Below are positions 1 through 12,166 of a stretch of DNA of 64,000 nt, piece after piece. The notes below the pieces were generated by a model, which ran no database searches, was not told the DNA's origin, and was given only the letters and a program-made list of their open reading frames with translations. Both the position numbers and the translations under genes were made by a program. The DNA is taken from positions 46,767,974 to 46,831,973 of the forward strand of contig CM023457.1 in assembly GCA_013339765.2 (NCBI GenBank), in the 5' to 3' direction. This DNA is from Haemaphysalis longicornis (lineage: Eukaryota > Arthropoda > Arachnida > Ixodida > Ixodidae). The number at the start of each line of letters is the position of its first letter. The first letter of the stretch is position 1.

Positions 1-777
1 TGATGGGCACGGCTGATAGCGAACGGCTAGCCGGCACGGCGAAATCGAAAAATGAGCCTATTAACGCTATCGCGTTAAAAACAAAGGATACACGTAACAA
101 CTATGCTTGCAGAAGTTTGTGTTCGTCAGGTGGCCCAAGTGTTTGTTTTGCTGCAATTGACGCAATCCGCGGGAACCAAGAGGGTGATGACATTGTTCCT
201 ACTCTCAGATATGTTACGCATGACAACGTAGCATTTGATCGCCTGTTGTAAGGTGGACACTAATATTTAGGGTTTTAGTTTTTGATAGATGGCTCCCAAG
301 ATTTTCTAATGTCTCCACATGGTTTTATTGTTACCTCTCACGCTTCTAATTTGGCAGAAATTTTACTGGGTGAAAAGGAATTATTTCGCATTGTCCTTTC
401 AAGAGCGGGACTTTCACCCATGCCAGTAAAACGTAACGAAGAGTACCATGCAGTACGCCATTAAATTCTTCAAACCTTGAAGAAGCATGCTCACTTTTAG
501 TCTCGATACTCGAGTCTGAAAAATTTGACTCTTCTTGCTCTTCAAAAGCAAGACCCGATTTCCAGTTGATATTAAAGAACCGGTGTTTTGCAGGTTTCCT
601 AATTGTGGCCTTTTTGAAGATTTTCGTGCATCCTTAATTAGTTATCAAGGGCCTATCCCCACACGTGCGTTTATTGCATTTCATAAAAAGTGGTTGTTTT
701 ATAAAAGTGGGCCCTTTCAGCGCCACATCAACGCTTCGGAGAAAGACATACACACCATGTAGTTAATTGAACGATGA
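1..777. other. Region 3' of the carboxypeptidase gene, nothing recognised
   Basis: Short open frames occur on both strands (for example positions 3-251 on +), but none carries a motif or repeat structure that I recognise. The stretch lies just beyond the polyadenylation signal of the minus-strand carboxypeptidase gene and is treated as intergenic. Confidence 0.5.
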
Positions 778-783
778 TTTTAT
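778..783 (-). terminator. Polyadenylation signal AATAAA of the carboxypeptidase gene
   Basis: On the minus strand AATAAA starts about 40 nt after the stop codon at 823-825. That is a normal distance for a compact 3' UTR, and it supports this as the true last exon of the four-exon carboxypeptidase gene. The motif is seen directly; its use is inferred. Confidence 0.6.
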
Positions 784-822
784 TCTCGCCCGAAGGGCCT
801 GATGACACCTTAGGGCGAACTT

Positions 823-1703
823 TTATTGGGAAATTTTCATCATGTAGCATTCGCGGTTGTCAGTGCTCATCTTTTCCACATCCTTTACCTTAACCCGTGA
901 AAATTTCAGAAATCGGTGATACAACTCACTCACAGCTTGGGATCGATCCTGAAAGATGTAGTGGCCACCAAAAAGTACGGTGGCGGACAAGAGCCCTGGG
1001 ACCTTTTTTTCGTAACCATGCAGTGGACCAGAAGGGTGATCGTTGTGGCGCCAAAGAGTGCGGCAAGAACGCTTATACATTTCCGAACTTTTCCAACTCA
1101 GCTTCCTCAACTGAGTTTCGAGGTTTACTGCCGGAAAAACGTTGTCGAACTGTCCAGTGTAGAAAAGGACGGCAGGGGAATTGTTAAGCACAGATTGCAC
1201 CATGTTCTCAATGTCTACAAAAAAATCGTGCTCAGATAAGTTCATGGCCAAATGAAATCTCTTGCCGTCAAGATGGCTCTTGCTACTCACGTGAATTCGT
1301 TTCTTAAAGGAAGAACTATTTGCGTATTGAAAGTAGGCTAAGGACTCTGGAGGTGTTTCGGTGTATGCGATACTAGCGTGGATGTCGAAACCTGTCAGCG
1401 TTTGAAATAGGCTTTTCTGCCCCGGCGGCTGCATATTAAGCACAGTGTGACTAAGCACTCCAGCAGCTGCTGTATAATTTTTTCGTTGTTCCGCTAACAT
1501 TCGAGCAATTTGGAAGCGTTGACTAAACTTTTCGTTGCCAATTTGGTCTAGTAAGGTGGAGTAGAGGAGGTAATCTGCAGAGTTGATGATTTCCAAGAGG
1601 GGAAAAACGAAGCCAACGCCCAGCATGACTCCGCCCAACTTCAGTAAAACCTGGTCGTCGTATTTAGTCAAAATTTTGTGCGCCACTCCAACTGCGGACC
1701 TCG
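823..1703 (-). CDS. Serine carboxypeptidase (S10, CPVL-like), exon 4 of 4
   Basis: Last coding exon of a secreted or lysosomal-type serine carboxypeptidase that would remove C-terminal residues from peptides. It follows a clear acceptor (ctttcag) and starts in phase 1, completing the codon begun by the last G of exon 3, so GESYG is followed directly by ARSAVGV, as the family requires. It encodes residues 206-498. The catalytic Asp is in FYTGQFDNVFP (about residue 392) and the catalytic His is in LFGGHYI (about 453). Conserved landmarks such as GVMLGVGFVFPL and SLFQTLTGF are present. There is no stop or frameshift. The total of 498 residues is close to the usual 450-500. Its paralogue at 50642-51483 aligns along the whole exon. 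Confidence 0.95.
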
Positions 1704-2360
1704 CTGAAAGAGAAAACAAAGGTTCCAATGTACACAACGTGATAAAACAAAAGCATATGAGTATATTACCCTCCCAAACAAACTTTTACCTTCCTCCATT
1801 AATTTTAGATTCTCCATACATTCCTCCCATACTAAATACATACAGGTGGAATCAATAATTTGCTCCATCTGGCGCATTCAGCCTTGTCACTAGCAGGGCT
1901 GACCTCGCATGTTCACATAAAGAGCCCCCTCCTCTCTTTCTCTCTAATTTTACGCTTAACACACGATTTTACACTGGCAGTCACTACGACCTTGTCACCG
2001 CATACTTTCTGAACCATTAATTTTCAGAAGATCCAGATATTGAAGCCGCTTGTCGGCAGATATTGTGGCCATACATGGTAACGGTTTGTGTACCGATGCA
2101 TTGGTAACACGGTATAAACACGTAAATTTATGTATATTTATTTACCATACTTTTTGTATTATTGTATTGTTGACCTCTTTGTATAACCATTCCCCTAAGA
2201 CTTCCCCTTGGACCTGCGGGTACTGTAAATATTTATAGGAATAAAAAAGCATTTTGAGATAATATATGATAAGAGGCCCGGGCATTCCTTGCGCAACAGA
2301 AGTTTCAGTTTTCACACACTTGAAACTAACCAAATTCTATAGCTACACGAGAGATTCGAA

Positions 2361-2402
2361 ATTTACTTATTCGTGGGCTCAGTAGCCCTCGAATAAGTAA
2401 AT
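2361..2402. repeat. 42-bp near-perfect hairpin
   Basis: Two 19-nt arms (first arm 2361-2379, second arm 2384-2402) pair along their length except for one T-T mismatch, around a four-base loop CAGT. It is too short for a normal animal pre-miRNA and has no paired extension outside the arms. It is probably a repeat tip or fold-back remnant. Confidence 0.6.
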
Positions 2403-2659
2403 AAGCAAGTAAAAAAACTACAGCTATTTCTTGATTGGTGTCATAGCCTTAGAACCTAATGGGCTTTAGAGAAATTAGAAGACTAAAAACACAGTAATAA
2501 TAACAACATAAATCACAAAAGGGAAACAAAGCCAAAACGACATATCACAGTAGAGGAATGGTCATATTTCTGAATAGGACTGGGCACCATTTATTTTCCA
2601 TAATTGATGAATGGTGGTTCTGAAAGTGTACAAGTGTTTACTAAGGAAGCATAGTAAAA

Positions 2660-2800
2660 ATGGACTGTTTCTTCCTAAAGAAAGTTGAAACCTTCAGAGA
2701 CCCAATCGCCGACGAAGAATTAACCCATGCGAAGATTTTTCGTGCACTACGTAAACGCATCTACGAACTATATAATTGTGTACCGATGCGTGGTTTATGA
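2660..2800 (+). CDS. Small 46-codon open frame of unknown status
   Basis: Begins ATG, ends TGA, and encodes a charged peptide (starts MDCFFLKKVETF, includes EELTHAKIFRALRKRIYELY) inside intron 3 on the opposite strand. It has no recognised domain, no signal peptide and no clear promoter. The amphipathic composition looks coding-like, but a frame this short can occur by chance. Confidence 0.15.
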   Translation: MDCFFLKKVETFRDPIADEELTHAKIFRALRKRIYELYNCVPMRGL

Positions 2801-3150
2801 GGTAAAGATATGCCATTGTATTCCTCCTTCATAATCGATGCGTGTACTGTGTTACCTAGAAGCGTTCCTTTTTCGCCTATTCTTGAAGTAACCGTTTTGA
2901 CTCGGTAGACGCCCGGTTTCAAGCACGTGCTGTGTGTCCCGAGATGTTATCAGAGCTTATCGGTAGACCATACAGTCTACGGGGATATGCATTAGCTTTT
3001 TTTTTTGACAGAACGCCATCGGTGCCACTAAGAAAGATTTCGCTTTATTACAATGTCTGTAAACGGGAGGGATACTCTATTTTTTTAGACCCGTCACGGA
3101 CCAAAGCTACTCCTGGGCTATTATCCATGCCGAAGGGGGGGGGGGGGGGA

Positions 3151-3290
3151 GGGGGACGGATTAATTTTGACCAACTGGCAACCTTTCACGTGAGCCGATA
3201 TCTCGACACACGAAAAGTTTTGCTTTTCGCCTCCATTTGAAGAGCAGGCAACGCAACCGCGAGCGAACCCGGGTGCTTGAGCTCAGCAGC
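3151..3290 (-). mobile_element. Diverged tRNA-derived SINE (Ruka-like)
   Basis: On the minus strand a B-box-like GGGTTCGCTC is followed by a tail that includes TTGGTCAAAATTAATCCG. That tail resembles the body I recall for the tick Ruka SINE, in which the segment GTGGTCAAAATTAATCCGG is typical. The 3' side ends in a long run (15 G on +, 3135-3149). The copy is old and divergent. Confidence 0.6.
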
Positions 3291-4389
3291 GAAATGACTT
3301 GGCCATTGCACTGCAGCGACGAGTTGGGTAGATGGCATTGTAAATAATTTTTGTAGAGTGAAGATACGCCCATTTTTACATGGGGCGCTATAGCTGAGCA
3401 GCTTGCATTTCATTTCTGGTGCGCTTGAAGTGCGGGTGCAGTCCGGCGTAATGTAATGTGTACAGCGCTTATGGACTGCTTCTATTCCGGCAATATATGA
3501 TTTAAGCTCCCTGCCCTACGCGCCGATGGGGAAATGCCACCTTAGTTCGAACAAAATTGTATTCAGAAGATATATTAGTGCTACGTTGGGGTATACGAAT
3601 TGCATTTGTACGTAAATAGAAAAAAGTGCACTCCGGTATTTTTTTTAGCTTTATCATACAGCCTCATCGGGAGTTAACAGTCATAATACAATAGCGTACA
3701 TCGTGTGAACACGAGATCAACTTCACAGGTGGTACTCCTGGGCCATTTTGTTTCGCGCTCCATCTTGTACAGTTACAATATGATGTAAAGTTGAAAGCCA
3801 GACAAATTTGGAAAACGTAAGCTTTGGGTCATTCTGATAAATAAAGTCTTGTGTGTACTTTTAACAGCATAGGCTGTGTTCATTCCTGCTTTGCGTAAAA
3901 TAAGTGTGCGATCCTCCTTTGCCTCGTTTGTTCTGGTGCGCGCTTTGATGGCTTCAAATTGAACAGGCAGGCATCCAGGTTGCCGGACCGAGTAGACGCG
4001 TCTTCGCATAGTTCTCGCTTCGAGATCGCCTGTGCCCGCAACGAAGCCACCTAGGCACCCATAATTTGCGCCAGGAAGACCAGCTAAACGTCCGTTGTCC
4101 CCGCATATCATCCAAGGTGAACTGAGGTCAGCGTAACTGGCACCACAAACGATTTTTACTCTGCCGCCTCGAAGGCCAAAGCTAAGACCAGAGTCCGTCA
4201 ATGCTTTTGACGGACTCTGCTAAGACTAACGTTCCGCGCTCCTCATCGGGGAGGCGGCCTCCGCGCCTCAGCGGCGTTCTTTGCAGCAGCTCGCTTCGGC
4301 AGCGGCGTCTTACGGTTCCGCCAACAACGAGGGCGCTCGCTAAGCCAGACGCACATCGCTTACGCCCAAGACCTGGCGTTGCAAGCGCC

Positions 4390-5080
4390 ACGCCATGGAT
4401 TGCCCCGTGGAAGAAGGACCGTTAGCCCCATTAACCTTACATGAACCTGGGTGGTTTTACAACCACTGTCCAGCCAAAACACCAAACCCCCAAAACACCA
4501 GCATCAAGCTGCCCTCAAATAAGCACCCTATGCCCGGAACCCCGCCCGACGACCACGCCCGCAAATGCAGAGACGCCATAAATATTAACCACCCGCGCTT
4601 GCAAAACACCTGCCAGAGCCCGACAGCAAAATCTTACTTCGAGTCCAACGGGGCCTGGACCTCCAAACCGTTCGCTCAGCATCCCTAGCAGACCTCTCCC
4701 AAAGACAAGCAAGAGTGGCCCACAACAATGAGGGTAGTTGTGGGCGATTTCTCATCCTTATTACATAATATGGGCCTGCCCTCAAAATCATCCTCATCAT
4801 CACCAGCCTATCTACGCCCACTGCAGGGCGAAGGCCTCTCCCATTAATTTCCGATTACCCCGGTCCTGTGCTAACTGCGACCCTCAAAATAGCTTTCCCC
4901 TAATCACATCCGAGGAGCAGTGGTAGGACGCACTGCGTAGACCGGACCCAGGCGTGCAAACCACCCTGCTCACCCGAGCTAGGGACGTCGCCGCTCGGCT
5001 CATGCCTGCGGCCATGAGTATCCTCCGACCAAAGGATGTGCTCAATAAAGTGTTTCCTCTCTCTTTCTCAGAAAGCTTAA
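4390..5080 (+). mobile_element. I-clade-like LINE, 3' fragment
   Basis: Broken frames read as a LINE C-terminus: a Cys/His-region remnant (YIIWACPQ, 4760-4790) followed by SEEQW, then DPGVQTTLLTRARDVAARL (about 4945-5005). The 3' end has AATAAAGTG and a CTCTCTCTTTCTC tail, the same ending as the fragments at 7210 and 59390. In-frame stops separate the parts, so it is dead. The GC-rich piece 4390-4715 is included only by continuity. Confidence 0.6.
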
Positions 5081-5214
5081 TTGGAGAAAAGAGGGTTGCG
5101 AATCAATGGGGAATATCTGAGCCACCTCAGGTTTGCATACGATAATGTCTTGTTCCGTCAAACCCGTAGGAAATTGGAGAGCATGCTTTGTCGATTGCGC
5201 TCGGGAAGTGTGGT

Positions 5215-5925
5215 GGCCGGATTAAAAATAAACACGAAAATATAAAAGATTACGTTCAAGAAGCAGGCCAAGGTACGTGACTCAAAGTAGGTAACAAAAC
5301 TTTGTAAAAACTGTCCGATTGCGTATATCTAGGTAAAGTGATAAGTGCAGATACAAATCAGGAAATCCAAGGTACCCGCAGAATAAGCATGAAGTGGGCT
5401 GCTATAGGTTGTAATTTGATATCCTGATTAGTAAGCTTCGTCTCTCACACAAAAAGCAGGTATATAACCAATGAGTGCTTGCAGTAATGGCGTACGGCGC
5501 AGAAACCTGGGTCTGAATAAGCGAGTTGAAAGGGAACTTAGATCGAGCCAACGGGCTATGGAAAGAAGAGTATTAGGAGTCACGCTCAGGGATATGAACA
5601 TTACTTCTTGGATAAGGGAACAAACTCGTGTGGGAGACATTCAAGCTCAAATTAAGCGAGGAAAATGGGCATGGGTGGGTCACCTCCTGCGCATGAGCAT
5701 TAGGCACACGTTCCGTTTAAAAGACTGGCTGCCAATAGACCTTCACGCCAGAAGGGTCGCCCAAGGATTCGTTGGAGGGACAAGCCACAGAAATGTAGGG
5801 GAAAAAGTAGGACTCAGGTAGCACTAGATAGGGGTGGCTGGAGATTTTGGAGAAGGCCATCGTCCTGCATTGTACCCACCCAAGCTGATGATGACGATGA
5901 TGATGAACGGATGTGAGTCGCTTAC
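5215..5925 (+). mobile_element. RTE-clade LINE, 3' end of reverse transcriptase ORF
   Basis: The thumb and C-terminal region of an RTE-type reverse transcriptase is readable. It includes DCVYLGKVIS (about 5318), AYGAETW, SSQRAMERRVLGVTLRDM (5545-5600) and KWAWVGHLLRMS. The open frame 5471-5821 is the best preserved part. The 3' end has CCTGCATTGTACCCACC followed by (GATGAT)n, the hallmark RTE tail. Upstream codons carry stops, so the copy is inactive. Confidence 0.85.
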
Positions 5926-6019
5926 GCATCCTAGGCCTCACGATTAGGGCAGATAGAGGCACAACCCCCACAGAACATATTATACGACATCACACCCTAC
6001 AGACCATCGTCCCTATAAA

Positions 6020-7235
6020 ACGAATAACAAATAGACAGCACGGAAAGTGAGAAATAAATGGGCTCACAATTCCCCAAAGCTTCATGTTAACTCGCTTCTG
6101 GTACCATCTACCCCACGTGAACGTAACGAAATCAAGAAAAATGACCTGGACGTGTTCTCTTCAAAGCCTGCAGTGCCGTGCTCCTACTCCACCCCCACGT
6201 CCCGATCTAGATTACTCGCTACTCTCCCTGGGTATCACGCCCCGATCAAGATTACCCGCCCTGGGTATCCATAACACCGTAGAGGAGCTCGTCGAGGACC
6301 ATACAGCAGCTCAAACGAACAGACTGTCACAATTCCTCCCGGGATGGCAGATCGTCCAAAGAATTGAACTCAACCCTCCCTCCCCTACCACTCGACTTAC
6401 CTTAGGTCAACACAAACGATGTACGTAAACTCCTCACGATCACGCCGAATCCCGGAAACATGCACGCAACTTTCAATTTGGGTACGCGGCAAGCTAGAGC
6501 AAAATACAACGCACACTACCCACCCTCTGAACACTCGCTGTACGTGTACGCAGCGCAGTACCCTACCAAGGAAGCTTACCTTACCTCAATCTCCGACTCT
6601 CCAAACACTTCCTTAAGAATCCTCACTAACTCGCCGGTGACAGCGGAGGAATAGGAAGTGGCTGTCGCCTTCTCTCAAAATCCTACCCCATAAACATTCT
6701 CACCCATTCCCGACAAGCACCTTGCATCTTTGCAGAGGGCACCATCTTTAAAGTGGAAGTAGCACTCCATTCAACCTGGGTCGCTGCCGGCCTACACCAG
6801 CCTAGGCAGTATGTTGGTCTACCATGCGGTGGTCTACCATCAATTTGGGGTAGTGACCACCCGAACAGGCCCTTTCATCCGAAGCCACGGCGTCCAAACG
6901 GAGGCTCAATATGCCCTTTAACATACCGAGAAGTCGCCCAGCACTGCCGACTCCTCATCAGGCACTACTGCACACCACACAGATCGCTAGGGCACGCTGG
7001 CGCCAACATGTGGCGTCTCCTACAAAGCACTCTTTCCTTCACAGAACCACGCTCACAAGTTCTCAACAAAAACAACGGGATACCCACATTACTTCCCTCT
7101 GTGAATGTCCACACGACCCAATTTCTTCCTGCTCATCCTCCATCACTGGAAACAAGCCTTGGGGAGCGCGGACCTAACGCCGAGAAGTCCTTTGGGCACA
7201 GGCTCTAAAATAAAGTTTCTCTCTCTCACTCTACC
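6020..7235 (+). mobile_element. I-clade-like LINE fragment with RNase H remnant
   Basis: The frame around 6190-6430 reads LGIHNTVEELVEDHTAAQ, the RT-distal segment also seen at 61560. A decayed RNase H-like portion follows, and then HWKQALGSADL near 7147. The 3' end is AATAAAG followed by a CT-rich tail (7209-7231). Several stops and frame changes make it a pseudo-element. Confidence 0.65.
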
Positions 7236-7454
7236 TCTATTGGGCCTAACGGTTCCGAAAACGGTGCAAGCGTAATACGGACGACCGTCGACTGAAACCG
7301 TCGGAGCGCGGCGCCTAGCAACGGAGTGAGAGCGCGCTGCGCCAACCCGCAGCTGTTTGGGAGAGAGTGTTCGCTATCGAGAGAGGAGAGGGGGAGAGGC
7401 GCAGCTGTGCGGACAACGCCGGACAGACGCAGGAAGGACAGAGGGGCGAGCATG

Positions 7455-7469
7455 AGATGCGTTGCATCT
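7455..7469. repeat. Palindromic tip AGATGC-GTT-GCATCT
   Basis: A 15-bp palindrome identical in design to the tips of the helicase-bearing repeats at 62641 and 48735 (AGATGC-TTC-GCATCT). The GC-rich stretch just upstream (about 7240-7450) may be the body of a short derivative. No coding content was recognised. Confidence 0.45.
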
Positions 7470-9423
7470 AACATACTTTTAGCTGTACGTGAGGTAAAAA
7501 CAGGTACCGAAAAAGTTGGCCCACATGAAACAATGAAAAAATGTAGCATTTCCTGTTCCTTTATGCGGTTTCTAAATCACGCATTGAAACCGATGGTGTA
7601 GTGTCACGTTTAGACACCACGAGCCACCACCTTTCCGATTTCACAAATCTTAGTGCCAAATTATATTGATTTCCGCCTCTTTATTTAGAAATTATTTCCG
7701 CCTGTTTATTTAGCAAAATAAAACTGACTGATTGATTGATTGAAATTTCGTGTGGTTACCTCCCTATAAATACGCCGGATTCGGTCCTTTAAGGTTGGAG
7801 GCTTAAGTTTTAAACTTTGGGGATCTGACAAAGGAGCAAAGCTCTCATAAAAACAGTATAGAAGAGTTCTGATGGTTGTCAAATAATATCGAATTGGGAA
7901 ATCCATAAATAAAAGCGATAAAAGTGCCAGTGCTGCATAACGCAATCGTTTCGCGGTATTTATCGAGTAGTATGAGCTAATATTACAGGCAAGATTTAAA
8001 AGGGCAATGAAGGGCCTTTAAGGCGTACTCTAACAACTTTGGCAGATTTAGCTGTACAATCTATACGCTAGTCTTAATTTCTGGAGAGGAAGTTACGTAC
8101 ATATTTCTTTTAAGAAGAAAAGAGGCTTGAAAAGTGCCTTTTCCCTCGCAACATCTCCCCCAAATTGATGACGTCACCTATGACGGGACATCTGCTAGTA
8201 GGAAGGGATAAATTTATGGTCTTGGTGGTATGTATTGCCGGGGCAACGTGTGCGCGAACAACTAAACGTCAGCGTGAAGCATAAAACGGTTGAAAATCAA
8301 GTTTTTATAACGGTTGATGGTATCAAACACACTGCAAAGCAGTCCTGCATAATTACTTGGCGCGGCGGCCTCCAACAGCACACGGGGGGGGGGGGGGTGT
8401 TAACTCCTGCCGCCCATTACAGCAAACGTAAACAATGCTGCAGTCTTCCACTATAATAAAGAAACTACAGCAGTTAAACTGCACAATTAAGATACGATTG
8501 CGACATTCCTTTGTGGTATCACTCTAAAGGTATCCTTGCTGCGGCGAAGCTGTCTTGCCCTAGGTTTTCGCCAAAATTTCGCACGTCGGCAGCGAATCGC
8601 GGGCTCTCGCTACAGAGCCATTATAATTTGCTGTAGCTGTTCCTGCAATGTAAGTATCTAGAAAAAAATATTCAGTTGTCGCTAAGTTAAAACCATAATG
8701 CCGAGTTTCATTTACTTGTCACAAATGAGTTATTTAACAGGGAAGTTAAACATTACACCATTGCCATTTATTGTAAATGCATGGCGTGTACGGAGGGAGT
8801 ATGGTTAACAGAAAACTGATGTTACCCTTGTTTTACCGAAACTATCACGAAACAAAGTATATGATAATTAATCAGAGTTAAGTCTAAGGAAGTTATGTGT
8901 ATGTCTTCTGTGGAGGAGTACAGTAAGTCTCCATACAAAACTCAATAGAGTTGTCCACCAATACAACTTCGCTGGTTTTCCACCATCACAATAGTAAAAT
9001 TTCTTATCATTTTCGATTTTCATGTGTATTGTTTTTTAAAGTCTCTTTGACACATGATCTCCGTTCAGTTTACATAACCATTAAATGCACAAACTAAATG
9101 CAGAGCATTGCATCGTTTGAGCTGTGGGGGCACATGGTAACGAACGCTACGCATTAAAAGGTAAAAAATGCAGGAATGCTGAGCAGACTATGGCCTAGTT
9201 TCCTATACTTCACGCGGGAAACTCCCTGTCGCAAAAAGTGCGCTAGTGGTTCTGATACGAATATTACAGGGTTAGCTGTAAAAGTATTACCCCCCCCCCC
9301 CCCAACAAAAAAAAAAACTCGTTAAAACCACGACACCAGGGCAAAGCACATTTCTGTCGCAATAGTAAGGGGAGACAAATGCGTTTAAAATGAGACTGGA
9401 AGAAAATTGCTGAAACGCATTAC

Positions 9424-9745
9424 CTCCATATGATTCCCCGGCCACGTAGATATCTCCGTTGCGATATTCACGGAATATTCGCAAGAACCGTTTGAGAAAC
9501 AATATGACGTCGATAGTGGACTCTTCAAGCGACCCAGGGAAGTATCGCCCAAAGCTATACCCCGCTCCTACAGGCTGGTCCAAGTAGATGATGTTAAAGT
9601 GTGTCAACAAGGTGTGGTTCCGGTAGAAGAGACCTCCAGAGGCGTTGATACCCAGAGGCCCGTTTTCGAGAAACTCGCCATACAGCGAAGACTTTCCTGG
9701 TCCACCTTGCAGCCATAAAAGAAGTGGCTTGGTATCGGGCTCATC
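9424..9745 (-). CDS. Serine carboxypeptidase (S10, CPVL-like), exon 3 of 4
   Basis: Carries the substrate-binding and nucleophile part of the protease, residues 99-205. Seen in order: DTKPLLLWLQGGPGKSSLYG (oxyanion and binding motif), NASGGLFYRN, YLDQPVGAGYSFG, and AGESYG at the very end with the nucleophile Ser203. It starts after a cgcag acceptor, in phase with exon 2 (KAQ joined to DEPDTKP). It ends at a G followed by the GTAATG donor. The 322-nt length is exactly that of the decayed copy at 38678-38999. Reading through the donor would give a false extension ending in the poly-C tract at 9291. Confidence 0.95.
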
Positions 9746-11011
9746 CTGCGGATTAGACCAAATAGCAAAATAAAAAAACAAGTAAATTAGGTGCGAAATA
9801 GTTTAACAACTTAAGTGAACTTCATGTACGGCAACAAACGGTCTCTTTTGCATCCATCGACCAGGCCAAATTATTTCATTTTTTGATGTAGCAATCACTA
9901 TCATTTAAACTCATATAAACTAGCAAAATAAATTTCCTATCTAAGTATAATTGATGCTTTCTAAAGAGGATGCCAGTAACAATCGCGCCGGGACTGTCCC
10001 ATTGAAGATCCTGCAGATAAAGTCGAAGTTCCTGGGTATCCAGGGCGGATAAACATAATCCCAGCTCGCTTCGTGGCGCGACGCTCATTGCGGAAGCTAA
10101 AGCAAAAGAGCTGACTCTTTTCCTTTCCTACTATGTACGAGTTTATTTACACTCTTTAAATTTTTTCAAAGTGGTTATAAATGGCCACAGTGACCAGTTA
10201 GCCATCACTCTGACAGCCTCCTCCTGTCCGGCCACGGCCACAAGCATGAACTAGGGTGAGTAAGCCCATGTGAGCGTAAACTCGGCTCGCCAGCTTGTTT
10301 ACTGCGTCGGGAAATTATTTGCTACGATACTCTAAACTAGCCCTTAACTCCCCACAAAGCGATATGCTGGTTTATCTCAAAGTAAACACATTACAGCCCT
10401 GGTCCCTGTCATCCGATGAACATCAGGCCAGGAGGAAACTGCCCTAAGCTGGGGTCCCTGTTAGCCTCCGCCTCTCTCTTATAACCAGGGTGTAAATTGG
10501 GGTGAGCTGGACGTCTACGTTCAATTCCGCCGTGTTCCAAAAAAACGTGTGGCAACCCAACGAACAGGCAGCTGCATTCCCACGCTCAGTAATGGACGTT
10601 ACGAGTTGCATGTTCATTGAAGATTGGCCGCACAAGCTGAGCACCGGTAGCTTAAGGTCGCTTCCGGAAAACGAGGGAAAAACAATGTTTTCGCTACACC
10701 TGTAGTCAGAACTGCAAAAGGCCAAAAAGAAGGAGGGAGGAGGCATGAAGTTCAATAGCGACGACAGTCCTCTTACGTCGTCGTTCCCTCATCCGGCAGC
10801 AAGTACCTTTAAGCAAAAATAAAAAATAGCCGGTTTTGTTTTTTAATATGTTGTGTTGTCTACAGTAGTAGTAGCTTTACTAATAGTAAAACGTTTCATT
10901 CAAACAGGAGACCAATGGCCTAAACAGGTGAATGAAGACGTGTCAGGGAAGTTAGAGTACTGGCGAAATCAGACAGTTCTTGGATTTCAATACGTAAGTT
11001 CTTCTCGCTAA

Positions 11012-11400
11012 TCATGGTTCACTTCTTTTCAGCACCTCTAATGGCGTGGCTCCATCGCAACGGGTGGGCCAAGCAAAACAGACCACCGGGAGTAGGACCG
11101 GTGACGTCCCCGCTCCGACCGTTGTTGAGAGATATTTGGTGGCGTAATTTTGTGTCGAGTTGTTCAGGGAGCAGTTGTGGCCGCGCCTTTTCCAGATGAT
11201 GTGGGCACCAACGCACAGTAAAAACTGCACAAATACGACGCGCGACTTTGTGCGTGCGTCGAGTTTGTGTCCAAACATCTGAGGTAACAATGTCCAGTAG
11301 GTCTTTGCAACCTGGCAATCGAACATCGCATGCTGCAGAGTTTCAATCTCTTCAAGGAAATTATTAATAGGCGCAAAGACCCGCTGTGCTCAATACTACA
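11012..11400 (-). mobile_element. LINE C-terminal (zf-RVT-like) fragment
   Basis: The minus strand reads EIETLQHAMFDCQVAKTYW followed by LLPQMFGHKLDARTKSRVV. This matches the Cys/His-containing tail of L1/R1-type reverse transcriptases (E-T-x-x-H-x-x-x-x-C plus an aromatic). A frame change near 11330 separates the two halves. Inactive fragment. Confidence 0.6.
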
Positions 11401-12121
11401 CGGGTCGCCTAAACCATACACACTACTTGTATCACTTCACTCACTACACCACTCACTACATACACAGTTCACTCCACAGTTCACTAGTACTCACACTATT
11501 AGAAGCACAATTACTCTGAAAGACCACTGCAGATCACATCCTCGAAAGTTCACGACAACACGTCAAGACTAATACAACAGTCAATAGGGTAGAATAGACA
11601 CTTCAATCTGTGACTCTATTCAGCCCCGGCACCAGGTAAGTGTGCATTTTATTGCCTCGACCGACCACCCCCGATCAGGCCTAGCGTCAAAAGCCGGTGG
11701 GGACTTGAGTGCAACAGCAAAATATAGCCCGTCTGCAAACAGCTTCTGCTTGTGCTTGACAATTGCTGAAGTGGGTAGGGAGCGTTACACAAATTTTTAA
11801 ATTATGTCAGCTTATTTGAAACACTTTTAGTACTCGTTACGCTCCAGCACGAGGTGTTGGAAAACGAGTGTCGCGGTGTTTTAGTACCATGTGGTATTCG
11901 CTCACGACAGGAGACGCCGTCAGCCCGAGCCACTAAGGGGCTTAGCGCCATACGGATAGAGTCATCTATGGTGCCTCCTCGCCTCCGCTCCATGCAAGGT
12001 GGAGAACCCCTTCGTCAGCAATGGCATCCGCCGTTACGTCGCCCATCCCTTGGGCATCGCGCTGCAAACACGTCAATGCGCTGCCGGTTTCAAGTGTGCA
12101 GACGCATTCCGGGCTAACAAA

Positions 12122-12166
12122 ATCTCTGTCAGCCCGGGCTGACGCATTCCGGGCTGACAGAGAGAC
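12122..12166. repeat. Inverted repeat (hairpin)
   Basis: TCTCTGTCAGCCCGG (12122-12136) is followed after a short spacer by its reverse complement CCGGGCTGACAGAGA (about 12150-12165). Part of the arm, GACGCATTCCGGGCT, also occurs as a direct copy at 12104. Function unknown. Confidence 0.5.

Larger units (their letters stand above)
1704..9423 (-). other. Intron 3 of the carboxypeptidase gene (7.7 kb)
   Basis: GT donor after GGAG at 9424 and AG acceptor before 1703; phase 1. The intron holds a perfect-looking hairpin (2361), a Ruka-like SINE, three LINE 3' fragments and a palindromic tip, each listed separately. About 1740-2350, 2410-3130, 3300-4380 and 7480-9280 contain no recognisable gene or repeat. 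Confidence 0.85.

Noticed and set aside
9291..9423. Extension of the carboxypeptidase exon 3 frame beyond GESYG
   Set aside because: A GT donor follows at 9423, and the extension ends in a poly-C tract and is not family-like, whereas splicing to 1703 restores the conserved ARSAVGV.
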